The translations under genes and the position numbers were made by a program. A stretch of 64,000 bases of DNA, from NCBI RefSeq assembly GCF_027604915.1, contig NZ_JAJAQC010000015.1:1-64000 (forward strand), written 5' to 3'. Origin of the DNA: Streptomonospora mangrovi. Lineage in GTDB: Bacteria > Actinomycetota > Actinomycetes > Streptosporangiales > Streptosporangiaceae. This document shows, in pieces, positions 33,983-42,743 of the stretch; the first letter of the stretch is position 1, and each line of letters starts with the position of its first letter. The notes under the pieces were generated by a model, which saw only the letters and a list, made by a program, of their open reading frames with translations, made no database searches and had not been told where the DNA came from.

Positions 33983-35686
33983 ATGGCAGCCGTCTCCCCG
34001 AGGACTCGTTGGAAACTGGGCGCGCCGCGGGCGGGCGGCATCAGTGTCTCGGACCCCGCGCCCTACGGCTGGGCTCCCCTGGTGGTGCTCTTCCTCGTCG
34101 GGCTGGTCGACCGGATCGAGGCGTCCCTGCTGACCGGAACCCTGCCGCTGATCCAGGCGGAGTGGGGCTTCAGCGACACCGCCGCCGGCAGCATCCCCAC
34201 CGCCGCCGCGATCGCCTCCGCGCTCATCGCCATCCCGGCCGGCTACCTCAGCGACCGCCGCAACCGAACCCGCATCATCGCGATCGTCGTGTTCTGCTGG
34301 GCGCTGGCCACGGTGGGCTCGGGGCTGGCGATCGGGTTCGCGATGTTCTACGCCATGCGGGTGCTGCTGGCCACCGCCGAGCAGGTCGACAACCCCGCCT
34401 CCAGCAGCCTGCTGGCCGACTACTACCCGCCGGTCAACCGGCCCAAGGCCTACGGCTGGGTGCGGATGACCACCTACCTCGGGGGCATCGGCACGATCCT
34501 CGCCGGGATCCTGGGGGAGTTCCTGGGCTGGCGGGCGGCGTTCGTGATCATGGCCGTGCCCGGCGTGCTCGTGGCCCTCGTCTGCTGGCGGCTGGCCGAG
34601 CCCCGGCGCGGCCTCCTCGACGCCCTGATGGCCCGCGCGGGCACGGCGGTCGGGGCCGACACCGCCTCCCCGACCGCCTCCCCGACCGCCTCCCCGGCCG
34701 GCGCCGGCCTGCCGGGCACCGGGTCCGCACCCACGTCCCCGCCCGCGCCCGCGCCCGACACCACCGGTGTCCCCGGCGGTCCCGACGCGCCCGCCCCCGG
34801 CCCGGGAACCGGCCCCGCCCCCGGCGCCACCCACGCCTCCGCCACGGCCGCCCCCACCGCCACCGCTCCGCCCTTCCCCCGCCAGGTGCGCGAGGTCGCG
34901 GCCATCCCCACCCTGGGCCTGCTGTCGGTGGGCCTGATGTTCCTCACCGCCGGGCTGCTGGGGATCGCCTACTGGATGCCCAGCTACCTCACCCGCGCCC
35001 ACGACGTCGGCACGGCGCTGGCCGGGTCGCTGTCGGGCGGGATGTCGGTGCTCGGCGTGGTCACCGGCACCCTCGCCGGGGCGTGGCTGGGCCGCCGCGC
35101 GCACGGCGCCCTGCGCGGTGGGCGGGTCACCCTGGCCGGTGCGGGCACCCTGCTGGGCGCCGCCGCGCTGGTCGCCGGGCTGCTGGCCGACTCGCTGCCG
35201 CTGTTCACGGCGATGCTGTTCCTGTCGTCGTTCTTCGGTGCCCTGGCGATCCCGTGCGTGATGGCGTCGGTGGCCGACGTGGTCGGCGCCCACTCGCGCG
35301 GCCTGGGGTTCGCGGCGCTGAACCTGCTGGTCACCGTGGGCGGCGCGGTGGGGCCGCTGGCGGTGGGCGTGGCCTCCGACGCCACAGGGTCGCTGGCCAC
35401 CGCGTTCATCATCCTGTCGGTGCCCAAGGTGGTGGGCGGCCTGTGCATGCTCGCCGCCCGCTGGACCTTCGAGCGCGACGCCGAAAAAGTCCTCGCCGCC
35501 GCGTTCGCGGTTCCCCTCGTGGCCGCGCCCCCGCACCGGCGGGGTCGCGGCGCGGCGGGTCAGGCCGCCGTGTCCGCCGTCGGCGCCGCCACTCCCGGCC
35601 GCTGCCAGATGCGCAGCACCCGGGCCAGCGCGATGAGCAGCAGCGCCGCGACCACCGCGCCGGCACCCAGCGCCCACGGCCCGTAG
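33983..35686 (+). CDS. MFS transporter with Pro/Ala/Thr-rich central loop
   Basis: 567 residues, twelve hydrophobic segments. TM1-6 include DRIEASLLTGTLPLIQAEW and the motif A equivalent PAGYLSDRRNRTRI. The TM6-TM7 loop (about 213-297) is a low-complexity Pro/Ala/Thr/Gly stretch encoded in part by a 12-bp tandem repeat. Similar to the Spinster-like sugar/lipid MFS branch. The last ~45 residues overlap the convergent glutamate symporter gene antisense by 127 bp and look like read-out rather than conserved protein. TetR is directly upstream with an operator. Confidence 0.85.
   Translation: MAAVSPRTRWKLGAPRAGGISVSDPAPYGWAPLVVLFLVGLVDRIEASLLTGTLPLIQAEWGFSDTAAGSIPTAAAIASALIAIPAGYLSDRRNRTRIIAIVVFCWALATVGSGLAIGFAMFYAMRVLLATAEQVDNPASSSLLADYYPPVNRPKAYGWVRMTTYLGGIGTILAGILGEFLGWRAAFVIMAVPGVLVALVCWRLAEPRRGLLDALMARAGTAVGADTASPTASPTASPAGAGLPGTGSAPTSPPAPAPDTTGVPGGPDAPAPGPGTGPAPGATHASATAAPTATAPPFPRQVREVAAIPTLGLLSVGLMFLTAGLLGIAYWMPSYLTRAHDVGTALAGSLSGGMSVLGVVTGTLAGAWLGRRAHGALRGGRVTLAGAGTLLGAAALVAGLLADSLPLFTAMLFLSSFFGALAIPCVMASVADVVGAHSRGLGFAALNLLVTVGGAVGPLAVGVASDATGSLATAFIILSVPKVVGGLCMLAARWTFERDAEKVLAAAFAVPLVAAPPHRRGRGAAGQAAVSAVGAATPGRCQMRSTRASAMSSSAATTAPAPSAHGP
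34673..34710 (+). repeat. 12-bp tandem repeat inside the MFS loop
   Basis: Three tandem copies of a unit reading CCTCCCCGACCG (last copy with GG) encode the Ser-Pro-Thr-Ala repeats of the central loop. In-frame unit length (12) means copy-number change would alter loop length without frameshift. Confidence 0.65.
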
Positions 35687-36939
35687 TTGAAGGCGATGGC
35701 CGGCAGCACGGCGGTGACCAGGCCGCCGCCCACGAACGGGCTGAAGAAGGGCGCCCGCAGGGCGTAGGCGCGCGCCGCGTCGGTCTTGAGCCCGGGGTCG
35801 GCGGTGCGCAGCAGCATCAGGCCGACCGAGGCCACCGCCGTCAGCGAGCCGAAGTTGACGATGGAGTGCTCGAACCAGGAGTCGCGGAACATGCGCGGTC
35901 CGGCCCAGTAGAAGAACCCCACCGCCACCGCGGCCGCCACGACCATGAGCAGGCTCAGCGGCACGATGTTGGCCAGCACGACCGGCACCGAGATCGAGGC
36001 CACCGCCGAGACGACCAGCAGGTCCAGGGCGGCGCCCTGGATGGCGCGCAGGCTGCCGGTGTCCACGGCGTCGCCCAGCCGGGTGCGCCCGATGACCGCC
36101 TGCACCACCGCGCCGCCGATCATGGCCAGCGGGAACAGCGGCACGCCCGGCACGACCAGGCCCAGCAGGTACTGGAGCACCCAGCCGATGAACACCGCGA
36201 CCGCGATCAGCGCGCCGTGGAAGGCCAGGCCGTCGACCAGGTCGCGGTTGAGGGTGACGCTGCCCAGGCCGGAGCGCTCCTCGCGGGGCAGGATCTCCGG
36301 TGCGGTCTCGGCGCCGGTGCCGGCGGCGTGGCGCAGGTGGCCGCGCCGGGCGCCGATGTTGATCATCACCATGCCCATGACGATGCCGAAGATGAGGCCG
36401 CCGGTGGCCGAGGCGAGGCCGAGGGGGCCGCCGTCGGCCCAGCCGAGGTCGGCGTAGACGGGGGCCATGCCGCCGGCGGTGCCGTGGCCGCCGGGCCAGC
36501 CGACCTCGATGAGGGTGCCGAACATGGGTCCGACGTCCCACACCGGCATCAGCAGCGCCCCGCACACCAGCATGGGAATGCCGATCATCAGGAAGTCGCC
36601 GATGTAGCCGAACAGCAACTGCGGTGCGATGAGGTGGTAGCTCTGCCGCACGTTGGGGATGCGCATCCCGATCAGCATGGGTGCGAACACCACGGTGATG
36701 AGGATCCCCGGCAGCCCCGCCCAGGTGGTGATCATGCTCTCGGGGAACAGGCCGGCGCCGTAGGGGCCGAGCGCGGCGCCCAGCACGCCGCCGATGAGCG
36801 CGGCCGGGATGAACAGCCGGCGCAGCGGCACCAGGAGCAGGCGCAGGACCACGCCCGCGAGGATGAGCAGCCCGAGGGCGGTGAGGGCGAAGAACAGGGT
36901 GTTGGCGGTGTCGCCGCTGACTTCGGCTGTGGGGAACAT
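35560..36939 (-). CDS. gltS: sodium/glutamate symporter
   Basis: 459 residues, about eleven to twelve hydrophobic segments. GltS features: LRLLLVPLRRLFIPAALIGGVLG near the N-terminus, GWPGGHGTAGGMAPVYAD, and the second pore-loop region LNRDLVDGLAFHGALI. It imports L-glutamate with Na+. The gene has ATG 36939. Downstream on the same strand order is preceded by an amino-acid oxidase gene and an RpiR regulator, suggesting a glutamate/amino-acid catabolic unit. The 3' end overlaps the MFS gene on the other strand. Confidence 0.88.
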   Translation of the reverse strand: MFPTAEVSGDTANTLFFALTALGLLILAGVVLRLLLVPLRRLFIPAALIGGVLGAALGPYGAGLFPESMITTWAGLPGILITVVFAPMLIGMRIPNVRQSYHLIAPQLLFGYIGDFLMIGIPMLVCGALLMPVWDVGPMFGTLIEVGWPGGHGTAGGMAPVYADLGWADGGPLGLASATGGLIFGIVMGMVMINIGARRGHLRHAAGTGAETAPEILPREERSGLGSVTLNRDLVDGLAFHGALIAVAVFIGWVLQYLLGLVVPGVPLFPLAMIGGAVVQAVIGRTRLGDAVDTGSLRAIQGAALDLLVVSAVASISVPVVLANIVPLSLLMVVAAAVAVGFFYWAGPRMFRDSWFEHSIVNFGSLTAVASVGLMLLRTADPGLKTDAARAYALRAPFFSPFVGGGLVTAVLPAIAFNYGPWALGAGAVVAALLLIALARVLRIWQRPGVAAPTADTAA

Positions 36940-37059
36940 GGCGCTCCTTGCGGGCAGATGGCCGATGGGGGGATTCAGGGAGGGGCTCCCGCGCCGGCCG
37001 CGGCGCCGGGCGGTGCGGCGGGCGCGGTGGGCTCGGCGGACGCGGCGGGTGCGCGGGGG

Positions 37060-38205
37060 TCAGGGGCGGTGGCCGAACCGCGCCGCCGTGAACGGCGCCA
37101 GGCTGTCGGGGCGGGCGCCCGTGCGCGCCCAGAAGGCCAGGGCCTCGGCCACGGCGGGGGCGATGGCGAACCCGTGGCCGGTCCAGCCGGTGCCCACGAA
37201 GGCGTTGGCGGTGCCGGGGACGCGGTCCACGACGGGGATCTCGTCGGCGGAGCAGGACTCCGGGCGCGCGGCGTCGGCGAGGTCGAGTTCGGCGTCGGCG
37301 AGGGCGGCGTAGACCTCGGCGGCGGTGGCCAGGTTGCCGCGCACGTTGGCCTCCACGGGCTCGCCCCGGCCGAGGTCGGCGTTCCACCGGCCGCGCCAGC
37401 CGCCGCTGACCATGACGGCGCCGTCGGGCAGCGGCTTGAGGGAGAGCGATCGGTGGTCGTGGCCGATGAGGTGGGTCATGGGCGGGTCGGCCTTGGGTCG
37501 CACGCGCAGCGCCTGGGGCAGGATGCGCCACACGGGCAGGTCGACGCCGAAGGCGTCGCGCAGCAGGTCGGGGGCGCCGGTGTTGTTGAGCACCAGCAGG
37601 GCGCGGCCGACCTCGATCCGCTCGCCGCCGGCGGTGGTCACGGCGGTGACGCGGCCGCCCGCGTGCTCCACACCGGTGACCGGGGTGTGCTCGCGGACCA
37701 CGGCGCCGCGCTCCTGGGCGGCGGCGGCGAAGGCGGTGGTGGTGGCGGTGTGGTCGGCGGTGCCGTCGAGGGGGCAGTACAGGGCGCCGCGCACGGCCGG
37801 GCCGAGGTGGGGTTCGAGGTCGAGCACGCGGTCGCGGCCGAGCACCTCGGTGGGCACGCCCTGGGCGGTCTGCACGGCGGCGTGGGCGCGGGCGGCGACC
37901 AGGCCGCCGCGGGTGCCGGTGGTCTCCTGCTCGATGAGGTTGAGACCGCCGGTGCGCTGGTAGCCGGTGTCGTGGCCGAGGCGGTCGGACAGGGTGGGCC
38001 ACAGCCGGTAGGCGGCCCGCATGAGCGGGAGTTCGCGCAGGTCGCGGCGGTTGCCCCGGACACCGCGCCGCCCGAACCCGCCCGAGGCGCCGGAGGCGAG
38101 CCCGGCGGCTTCGAGGAGGAGGACGTCCTCTCCGGCGTCGGCGAGGGTCCAGGCGGCGGCGCAGCCGTGGACGCCGCCGCCGATAATCACGAACTGGTGC
38201 TTCAT
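37060..38205 (-). CDS. FAD-dependent amino-acid oxidase/dehydrogenase (DadA-like)
   Basis: 381 residues of the DAO family. The Rossmann motif is VIIGGGVHGCAAAWTLADAGEDVLLLEA (about 5-32). GASGGFGRRGVRGNRRD is the flavin-proximal loop. The C-terminal GTGWTGHGFAIAPAVAEALA holds the second FAD contact. It would oxidise an amine or amino acid to an imino product. GltS lies downstream on the same strand, and the divergent RpiR gene shares its promoter region. A substrate related to glutamate is plausible but inferred only from context. Confidence 0.85.
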   Translation of the reverse strand: MKHQFVIIGGGVHGCAAAWTLADAGEDVLLLEAAGLASGASGGFGRRGVRGNRRDLRELPLMRAAYRLWPTLSDRLGHDTGYQRTGGLNLIEQETTGTRGGLVAARAHAAVQTAQGVPTEVLGRDRVLDLEPHLGPAVRGALYCPLDGTADHTATTTAFAAAAQERGAVVREHTPVTGVEHAGGRVTAVTTAGGERIEVGRALLVLNNTGAPDLLRDAFGVDLPVWRILPQALRVRPKADPPMTHLIGHDHRSLSLKPLPDGAVMVSGGWRGRWNADLGRGEPVEANVRGNLATAAEVYAALADAELDLADAARPESCSADEIPVVDRVPGTANAFVGTGWTGHGFAIAPAVAEALAFWARTGARPDSLAPFTAARFGHRP

Positions 38206-38253
38206 CGGGTTCGGGTTCCTTGCGACGAGATCTGCTTCACAGTGAGCGTAGTA

Positions 38254-38286
38254 TTCACTTCATGTTCGATTCAAGGATGAAATGAA
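38254..38286. promoter_or_regulatory. inverted repeat between oxidase and RpiR genes
   Basis: TTCACTTCAT (38254-38263) and ATGAAATGAA (38277-38286) form a near-perfect inverted repeat with a 13-nt spacer, overlapping the RpiR start codon at 38282. Candidate autoregulatory site controlling both divergent genes. Confidence 0.6.
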
Positions 38287-39259
38287 AACTTCACAGACTC
38301 CCGGCGACGGGGACGCCCCAGGTGACGGGGCACCGGGCGCCGACAAACGCGGCGAGGACGGCGGTTTCCGCGCGCGCGTGACCGCGCGGCTGGGCGCGCT
38401 CTCCCCGCGCGAGCGCGCGGTCACCGACTTCCTGCTCAACCGCCCGGCCGAGGCGGTGACGGCCTCGGCGGCCCGGCTCGCGGCGCTGACCGGCACCAGC
38501 GACGCCACGGTGGTGCGCACGGCCCGCTCCCTGGGCTACAGCGGCCTGCGCGAGCTGAAGCGGGCGGTGCTGGACATGCTGACGGCGCGCCGCGACCCCG
38601 CTCTGGTGCTCGACCAGCGGCTGGAGGGCCTGGGCGGCGCGCCGGTGCTGGAGCGCGTGATCGCCGACAGCGCCGACCTGCTGCGGCGGCTGCCCGACGT
38701 GTTGGACGCGGCGGCGTTCGCGGCGGCGGTGGAGGCGATGGCCGGCGCCGAGCGGGTGGTGGCCTACGGGATCGGCCCGGCGTCGGCGACCGCCCGCTAC
38801 CTGGCGATCGAGGTCGGCCGCCTGGGGCGGCGCAGCCGCGCGGTGGAGGCCTCAGGCTTCCGCCTGGCCGACGACCTGCTGGACATCGGCGCGGGGGACG
38901 TGGTGGTCGTGGTCGCGCCGCTACGGCTGTTCCGGGAGATCGAGGCGCTGCTGGACCACTGCGCGGAGGCGGGCGCCCCGGTGGTGGTGATCACCGAGGC
39001 GCTGGGCCCCGCGCTGCGCGGGCGCGCGCACACGGTGCTGGCCACCCCGCCGTCCACGGCGGGCGCGGCCGACGAGAACTTCGCCCCGTGGCTGGTGGCC
39101 CACGCCCTCACCATGGACCTGGCCTCCCGCGACCGCTCCGGCTCGGTCGCCGCCCGCCAGCGCCTCAACCGCCTGCGCGCGGCCATCGCCGGCACCGAGA
39201 TCGACGCCGACGTGGTGTCCCCCCGCCCCGAGGAGCCGCCCGCTCGCGACGACCGCTGA
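38282..39259 (+). CDS. MurR/RpiR-family regulator (HTH + SIS domain)
   Basis: 325 residues. The N-terminal RpiR helix-turn-helix is about 35-105 (LSPRERAVTDFLLNRP, then AARLAALTGTSDATVVRTARSLGYSG). The SIS sugar-isomerase-like domain is about 145-270 (VVAYGIGPASATARYLAIEVGRLG, then DVVVVVAPLRLFREI). SIS domains usually sense phosphosugars; in oxidase/transporter contexts they also control amino-acid catabolism. Divergent from the oxidase with an inverted repeat over its own start. ATG 38282 lies within that repeat. Confidence 0.92.
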   Translation: MKTSQTPGDGDAPGDGAPGADKRGEDGGFRARVTARLGALSPRERAVTDFLLNRPAEAVTASAARLAALTGTSDATVVRTARSLGYSGLRELKRAVLDMLTARRDPALVLDQRLEGLGGAPVLERVIADSADLLRRLPDVLDAAAFAAAVEAMAGAERVVAYGIGPASATARYLAIEVGRLGRRSRAVEASGFRLADDLLDIGAGDVVVVVAPLRLFREIEALLDHCAEAGAPVVVITEALGPALRGRAHTVLATPPSTAGAADENFAPWLVAHALTMDLASRDRSGSVAARQRLNRLRAAIAGTEIDADVVSPRPEEPPARDDR

Positions 39260-39358
39260 TCAGCCCCCGGCGCGGCCGGGACGCGGAGAGGCGGCGCGGG
39301 TGCGGACGGTGGATGCGGTGGCGCGGTCCGGTCGAGCCGCCTGGGCACGGCGGCGAAC

Positions 39359-39389
39359 GGCGGCCCCCGGTGGGGCACCGGGGGCCGCC
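39359..39389. terminator. bidirectional terminator, 14-bp stem
   Basis: Perfect stem GGCGGCCCCCGGTG / CACCGGGGGCCGCC with a GGG loop, between convergent RpiR and protease genes. Confidence 0.85.
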
Positions 39390-39404
39390 TGCGGGTAAAG
39401 GGGG

Positions 39405-40361
39405 TCAGCCCATGACCCGGTCCATCCAGGCGTCGTGGGCGGCGACGCTGGTGTAGATGTCGGGGGTGGTGCCGCAGACACTGCCGACTCCGCGGGAGTC
39501 CACGCCCGCGACGCGCCACTCCCCCCGCACCCGCGTCAACAGGGGCGAGCCGGAGTCGCCGCCGCAGGGGCCGCGCACGCCGTCGGGGTTGTCGGTGCAG
39601 ATGTCGCCGGGGCGGATGCCCCAAGCGGCGTCGCCCTCCTCGTCCACGCGGCACTCCCGCGCCGAGCCGGGCAGGGTCACGGTGTCCAGTTGCCGCAGCG
39701 ACTCGGGGAGCTGGCTGGGGTCGCTCGCGTCGGTACTGGTGTAGCCCCAACCGATCTGGCGGACCTCGGTGCCGGGCCGGGGCATGCGGCGGTCCAGGCG
39801 GATGGGCTCGACGGGTGCCTCCTCTGCCAGGCGCAGCAGGGCGATGTCGGAGCCCGAGCCCTCGTCGGCCAGATAACGGTAGTCGGGGTGCACCGCGATG
39901 TCGGCGACCGCGACCACGTGGCCGCCCTCAGTGCGGTCGTTGGAGCCCAGCCGCAGGTGGAACATGCCGGGGTCCAGCACCTCGAAGGGCTCGCCGCTGT
40001 CGCTCAGGGCGGTGACGCAGTGGGCGGCGGTGACCACCCACTCCTCCTCCACCAGGGCGCCCGTGCAGCGGTGGGAGTCGGGCACGCCGTTGCGCTCGTA
40101 CTGGAGGGACGCCGCGAAGGGGTAGGGCTGGTCGGCGGGCGTGCCCCCGATGATCATGGGAGTGGGGCCGGCGGACGGCTCGGGCTCGTCGGCGTGGGCG
40201 GAGCCCGCGCCCGCCAGCGCCCCCAGCGCGAGCGCCGCCAGCACGGCGCCACCCAGGGCGCGCACACCGCGCCGCTGCCGCGTGGGGGCGCCGCCGGCGG
40301 GGTGTGCGTTCTCGTCTCCCGGACCGTGGTTGGGCGACCGCACGTCGTTGACCGTTGACAC
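39405..40361 (-). CDS. secreted S1-family (chymotrypsin-fold) serine protease
   Basis: 318 residues. A basic N-terminus and hydrophobic stretch (about 34-56) form a long signal peptide. The mature domain begins at IIGGTPADQPYPFAAS near residue 70. The triad is complete: H114 in TAAHC, D172 in DIALLRL, S270 in GDSGSP. The residue at the trypsin Asp189 position is Gly (G264), pointing to a chymotrypsin/elastase-like pocket rather than trypsin specificity. Cys pairs around H114 and S270 suit disulfides. Start GTG 40361 after GGAG. Probably an extracellular nutrient protease. Confidence 0.9.
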   Translation of the reverse strand: MSTVNDVRSPNHGPGDENAHPAGGAPTRQRRGVRALGGAVLAALALGALAGAGSAHADEPEPSAGPTPMIIGGTPADQPYPFAASLQYERNGVPDSHRCTGALVEEEWVVTAAHCVTALSDSGEPFEVLDPGMFHLRLGSNDRTEGGHVVAVADIAVHPDYRYLADEGSGSDIALLRLAEEAPVEPIRLDRRMPRPGTEVRQIGWGYTSTDASDPSQLPESLRQLDTVTLPGSARECRVDEEGDAAWGIRPGDICTDNPDGVRGPCGGDSGSPLLTRVRGEWRVAGVDSRGVGSVCGTTPDIYTSVAAHDAWMDRVMG

Positions 40362-40824
40362 TGGCAGCTCCGATCCATGTGATGCCGGGCTCGCGCCGAC
40401 CGGGCACCGGTACGGCTCAGGGGTGCCGCTCCGCGCGGCGGCGGGCGCGATCCGGGGCGGACGCGCGGTCAACGTATGCATTTCGCATACACAGGCGCGG
40501 CCGCCGCCGTCCGCAGGGCGCCGTCGGCGAATGCCGGGAACGCGGGTCCAGCGGGCGCTCGCGGCGCCCGCGTGTCGCTTTGCCGCGCGGAACAGTACAG
40601 CTTTCGCCGAGTTTGGTAAATGTTGCTTACGTTTGCGGTGGTAGCGGCGCTTGGACCGGAAAGGCCGGTGCCGCAGGTGTTGCGGCCACACCTGGGCCGC
40701 GACGCGCGGGCGGTGGGCGGGGCGGTCGTTGGACCGCTCCGCCCACCGCTGGGCGCCGCCGGGTGCGGCGCCCGACCGGGGGCCTCCCACGCGCCGAGGA
40801 GGGCCCCGGTGTCCGGGGGGCCGC
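40362..40824. other. 463-bp gene-free stretch with a palindrome
   Basis: Promoter side of the protease gene. It contains GTATGC-N5-GCATAC at 40474-40490, annotated separately, and an AT-richer patch near 40600-40640. GGCCGCC-N5-GGCGGCC at 40819-40837 straddles the permease stop codon and may terminate the efflux operon. No supported gene. Confidence 0.5.
40474..40490 (-). promoter_or_regulatory. palindrome upstream of the protease gene
   Basis: Perfect inverted repeat GTATGC-ATTTC-GCATAC, 113 bp before the protease start, in an otherwise GC-rich stretch. Regulator unknown. Confidence 0.5.
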
Positions 40825-42033
40825 CTACGGGGCGGCCAGGGCCTCGGTGGGGGACAGGCGCGAGGCGCGGATCGCCGGGTACAGGCCGGCCAGGCCGCCG
40901 ATCAGCAGGGTGGCGGCCACGCCGCCCAGCAGCGCCCAGGGCGGCACGACCACCGGCCACTCCTGGTAGAGGGCGTACCCGGCGGTGACCGCCGAGCCCA
41001 GCACCGCGCCGCCGATCCCGCCCATGGCCGACAGCAGCAGCGACTCCGCCAGGAACTGCGTGCGGATCTGGCCGCGCGTGGCGCCCAGCGACCGGCGCAG
41101 GCCGATCTCCGAGCGGCGCTCCAGCACCGAGATGACCATCGTGTTGGCCACCCCGACCCCGCCCACCAGCAGCGCCACCGCGCCCAGGCCCAGCAGCAGC
41201 CCGGTGAACGTCTCGTCGGCGGCCTGCTGGGCGGCCAGCGCCTCGGAGGGCAGGGTGACGTCGACCTCGTCGGGCGCCTCGGGGTTGGCGGTGGGCCGCA
41301 GCAGTTCGCGGACCTCCGTGACGTCCTCGTTGGCCGAGCGGGTGTAGATGCTGGTGGCGTGGCCGTCGAAGCCCAGCTCCTCCTCGGCCGCCGCCCAGCC
41401 CACCAGGGCGGCGGTGTCCAGCTCCGGCGCCAGCGGCGCCGGCTCCAGGATCCCCACCACGGTGAACCAGGTGTCACCGATGAGGACCTGGGTCTGCGGG
41501 CTCGCCCGCCCGATCCCCAGCCGCTCGGCCGCCGTGGCGCCCAGCACCGTCGCCGGGTAGCGGCTGGTGCCCTCGTTGAGCCACGTGCCGCTGGCCAGCT
41601 CCGCGCCGACCGTGCCGCGCAGGTCGGGGCGGGCCGCGTAGACGTTCAGGCCGTTGGTCTCGCCCTCGGGGATCAGGTCGGTCCGGTAGACGTTGGCGTC
41701 GTCCACGGTGCCGATCGCCGAGGAGTCGGTGACCTGCTCGATGCGGTCCACCATCGGCTCCGCGGTCAGCGGCAGCTCGGCGTCCTCGCCGAACATGGTG
41801 GAGCCCGGCTTGACGGTGAGCATGTTGGTGCCCAGCGCGTCGAGCATGCGGTTCAGCTCGGCGCTGGAGGAGGCGGAGATGCCCACCACGCCCACCATCG
41901 CCGCGATGCCGATCGCGATGCCCAGCGCCGACAGGAACGCCCGCAGCGGGCGGGTGCGCAGACCCACCGCGCCGACCTTGACGACGTCGCCGGCGCGCAG
42001 CCGGGCCGGGCGCAGGGGTGTGCCGGTGGCCAT
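40825..42033 (-). CDS. MacB/FtsX-type ABC transporter permease
   Basis: 402 residues. One N-terminal membrane helix (AFLSALGIAIGIAAMVGVVG), a large extracellular MacB-PCD-like domain (about 60-270), then three helices in the FtsX domain: LLLGLGAVALLVGGVGVANTMVISV, then the conserved ERRSEIGLRRSLGATRGQI, and ending LSPTEALA. MacB-type pumps transmit ATP-driven motion across the membrane rather than transporting through the helices. Start overlaps the ATPase stop (TGATG). Last gene of the operon. Confidence 0.92.
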   Translation of the reverse strand: MATGTPLRPARLRAGDVVKVGAVGLRTRPLRAFLSALGIAIGIAAMVGVVGISASSSAELNRMLDALGTNMLTVKPGSTMFGEDAELPLTAEPMVDRIEQVTDSSAIGTVDDANVYRTDLIPEGETNGLNVYAARPDLRGTVGAELASGTWLNEGTSRYPATVLGATAAERLGIGRASPQTQVLIGDTWFTVVGILEPAPLAPELDTAALVGWAAAEEELGFDGHATSIYTRSANEDVTEVRELLRPTANPEAPDEVDVTLPSEALAAQQAADETFTGLLLGLGAVALLVGGVGVANTMVISVLERRSEIGLRRSLGATRGQIRTQFLAESLLLSAMGGIGGAVLGSAVTAGYALYQEWPVVVPPWALLGGVAATLLIGGLAGLYPAIRASRLSPTEALAAP

Positions 42034-42743
42034 CAGCCCACCACCGCCCCGGGCCGCCCCGCACCGGCTTCGGCGTCGGCGTCGGCGACGTCCTCGACCA
42101 CGCGGCCGTCGCGCATGCGCACCCGCCGGGGCAGCGACGCGGCGATCTCCACGTCGTGGGTGATGATCACGACCGTGGTCCCGGCGGCGTGCAGGTCCCG
42201 CAGCAGCCCCATGACCCCGGCCCCCGAGGCGGAGTCCAGCGCGCCCGTGGGCTCGTCGGCCAGCAGCAGCGGCGGCTCGCCGGCCACGGCGCGGGCGATG
42301 GCCACGCGCTGGCGCTCCCCGCCTGACAGCTCGTGCGGCCGGTGGTCGGTGCGGTGGCCCAGCCCGACGCGCTCCAGCGCGGCGGCGGCGCGGCGGCGCC
42401 GCTCGGCCGGCCGCAGCCCCGTGTACAGCAGGCCGTCGGCGACGTTGTCGATCGCCGGGGTGCCCGCCGCCAGGTGGAACTGCTGGAAGACGAACCCGAT
42501 GCGGGTGGCCCGCAGCGCCGACAGCTCGGCGTCGGAGAGGCGGTCCACGGGGTGGCCGTCCACCACCACCCGCCCGGTGGAGGGCCGGTCCAGGGTGCCC
42601 AGCATGTTGAGCATGGTGGACTTGCCCGATCCGGAGGGGCCGACGATGGCGAGCAGCTCGCCGCGCGCGATCTCGACCGAGACGCCGTCCAGCGCCGCCA
42701 CCCCGCCGGGGTAGACCTTGGTGACGTCGGTGAGGGAGATCAT
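42033..42743 (-). CDS. ABC transporter ATPase, MacB/LolD type
   Basis: 236 residues. Walker [11 protein letters not shown]-loop FVFQQFHL, signature [14 protein letters not shown], Walker [13 protein letters not shown], switch His in IITHD. LolD/MacB features include PTGALDS. Coupled at both ends (ATGA with the adaptor gene, TGATG with the permease gene). The last ~20 residues are Ala/Gly-rich. Confidence 0.95.
   Translation of the reverse strand: MISLTDVTKVYPGGVAALDGVSVEIARGELLAIVGPSGSGKSTMLNMLGTLDRPSTGRVVVDGHPVDRLSDAELSALRATRIGFVFQQFHLAAGTPAIDNVADGLLYTGLRPAERRRRAAAALERVGLGHRTDHRPHELSGGERQRVAIARAVAGEPPLLLADEPTGALDSASGAGVMGLLRDLHAAGTTVVIITHDVEIAASLPRRVRMRDGRVVEDVADADAEAGAGRPGAVVG

Noticed and set aside
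33917-38280. Pair of >1300-codon frames on both strands
   Set aside because: They lie over MFS, gltS and the amino-acid oxidase, whose motifs and codon pattern are clear; the long frames reflect scarcity of stop codons in GC-rich DNA.
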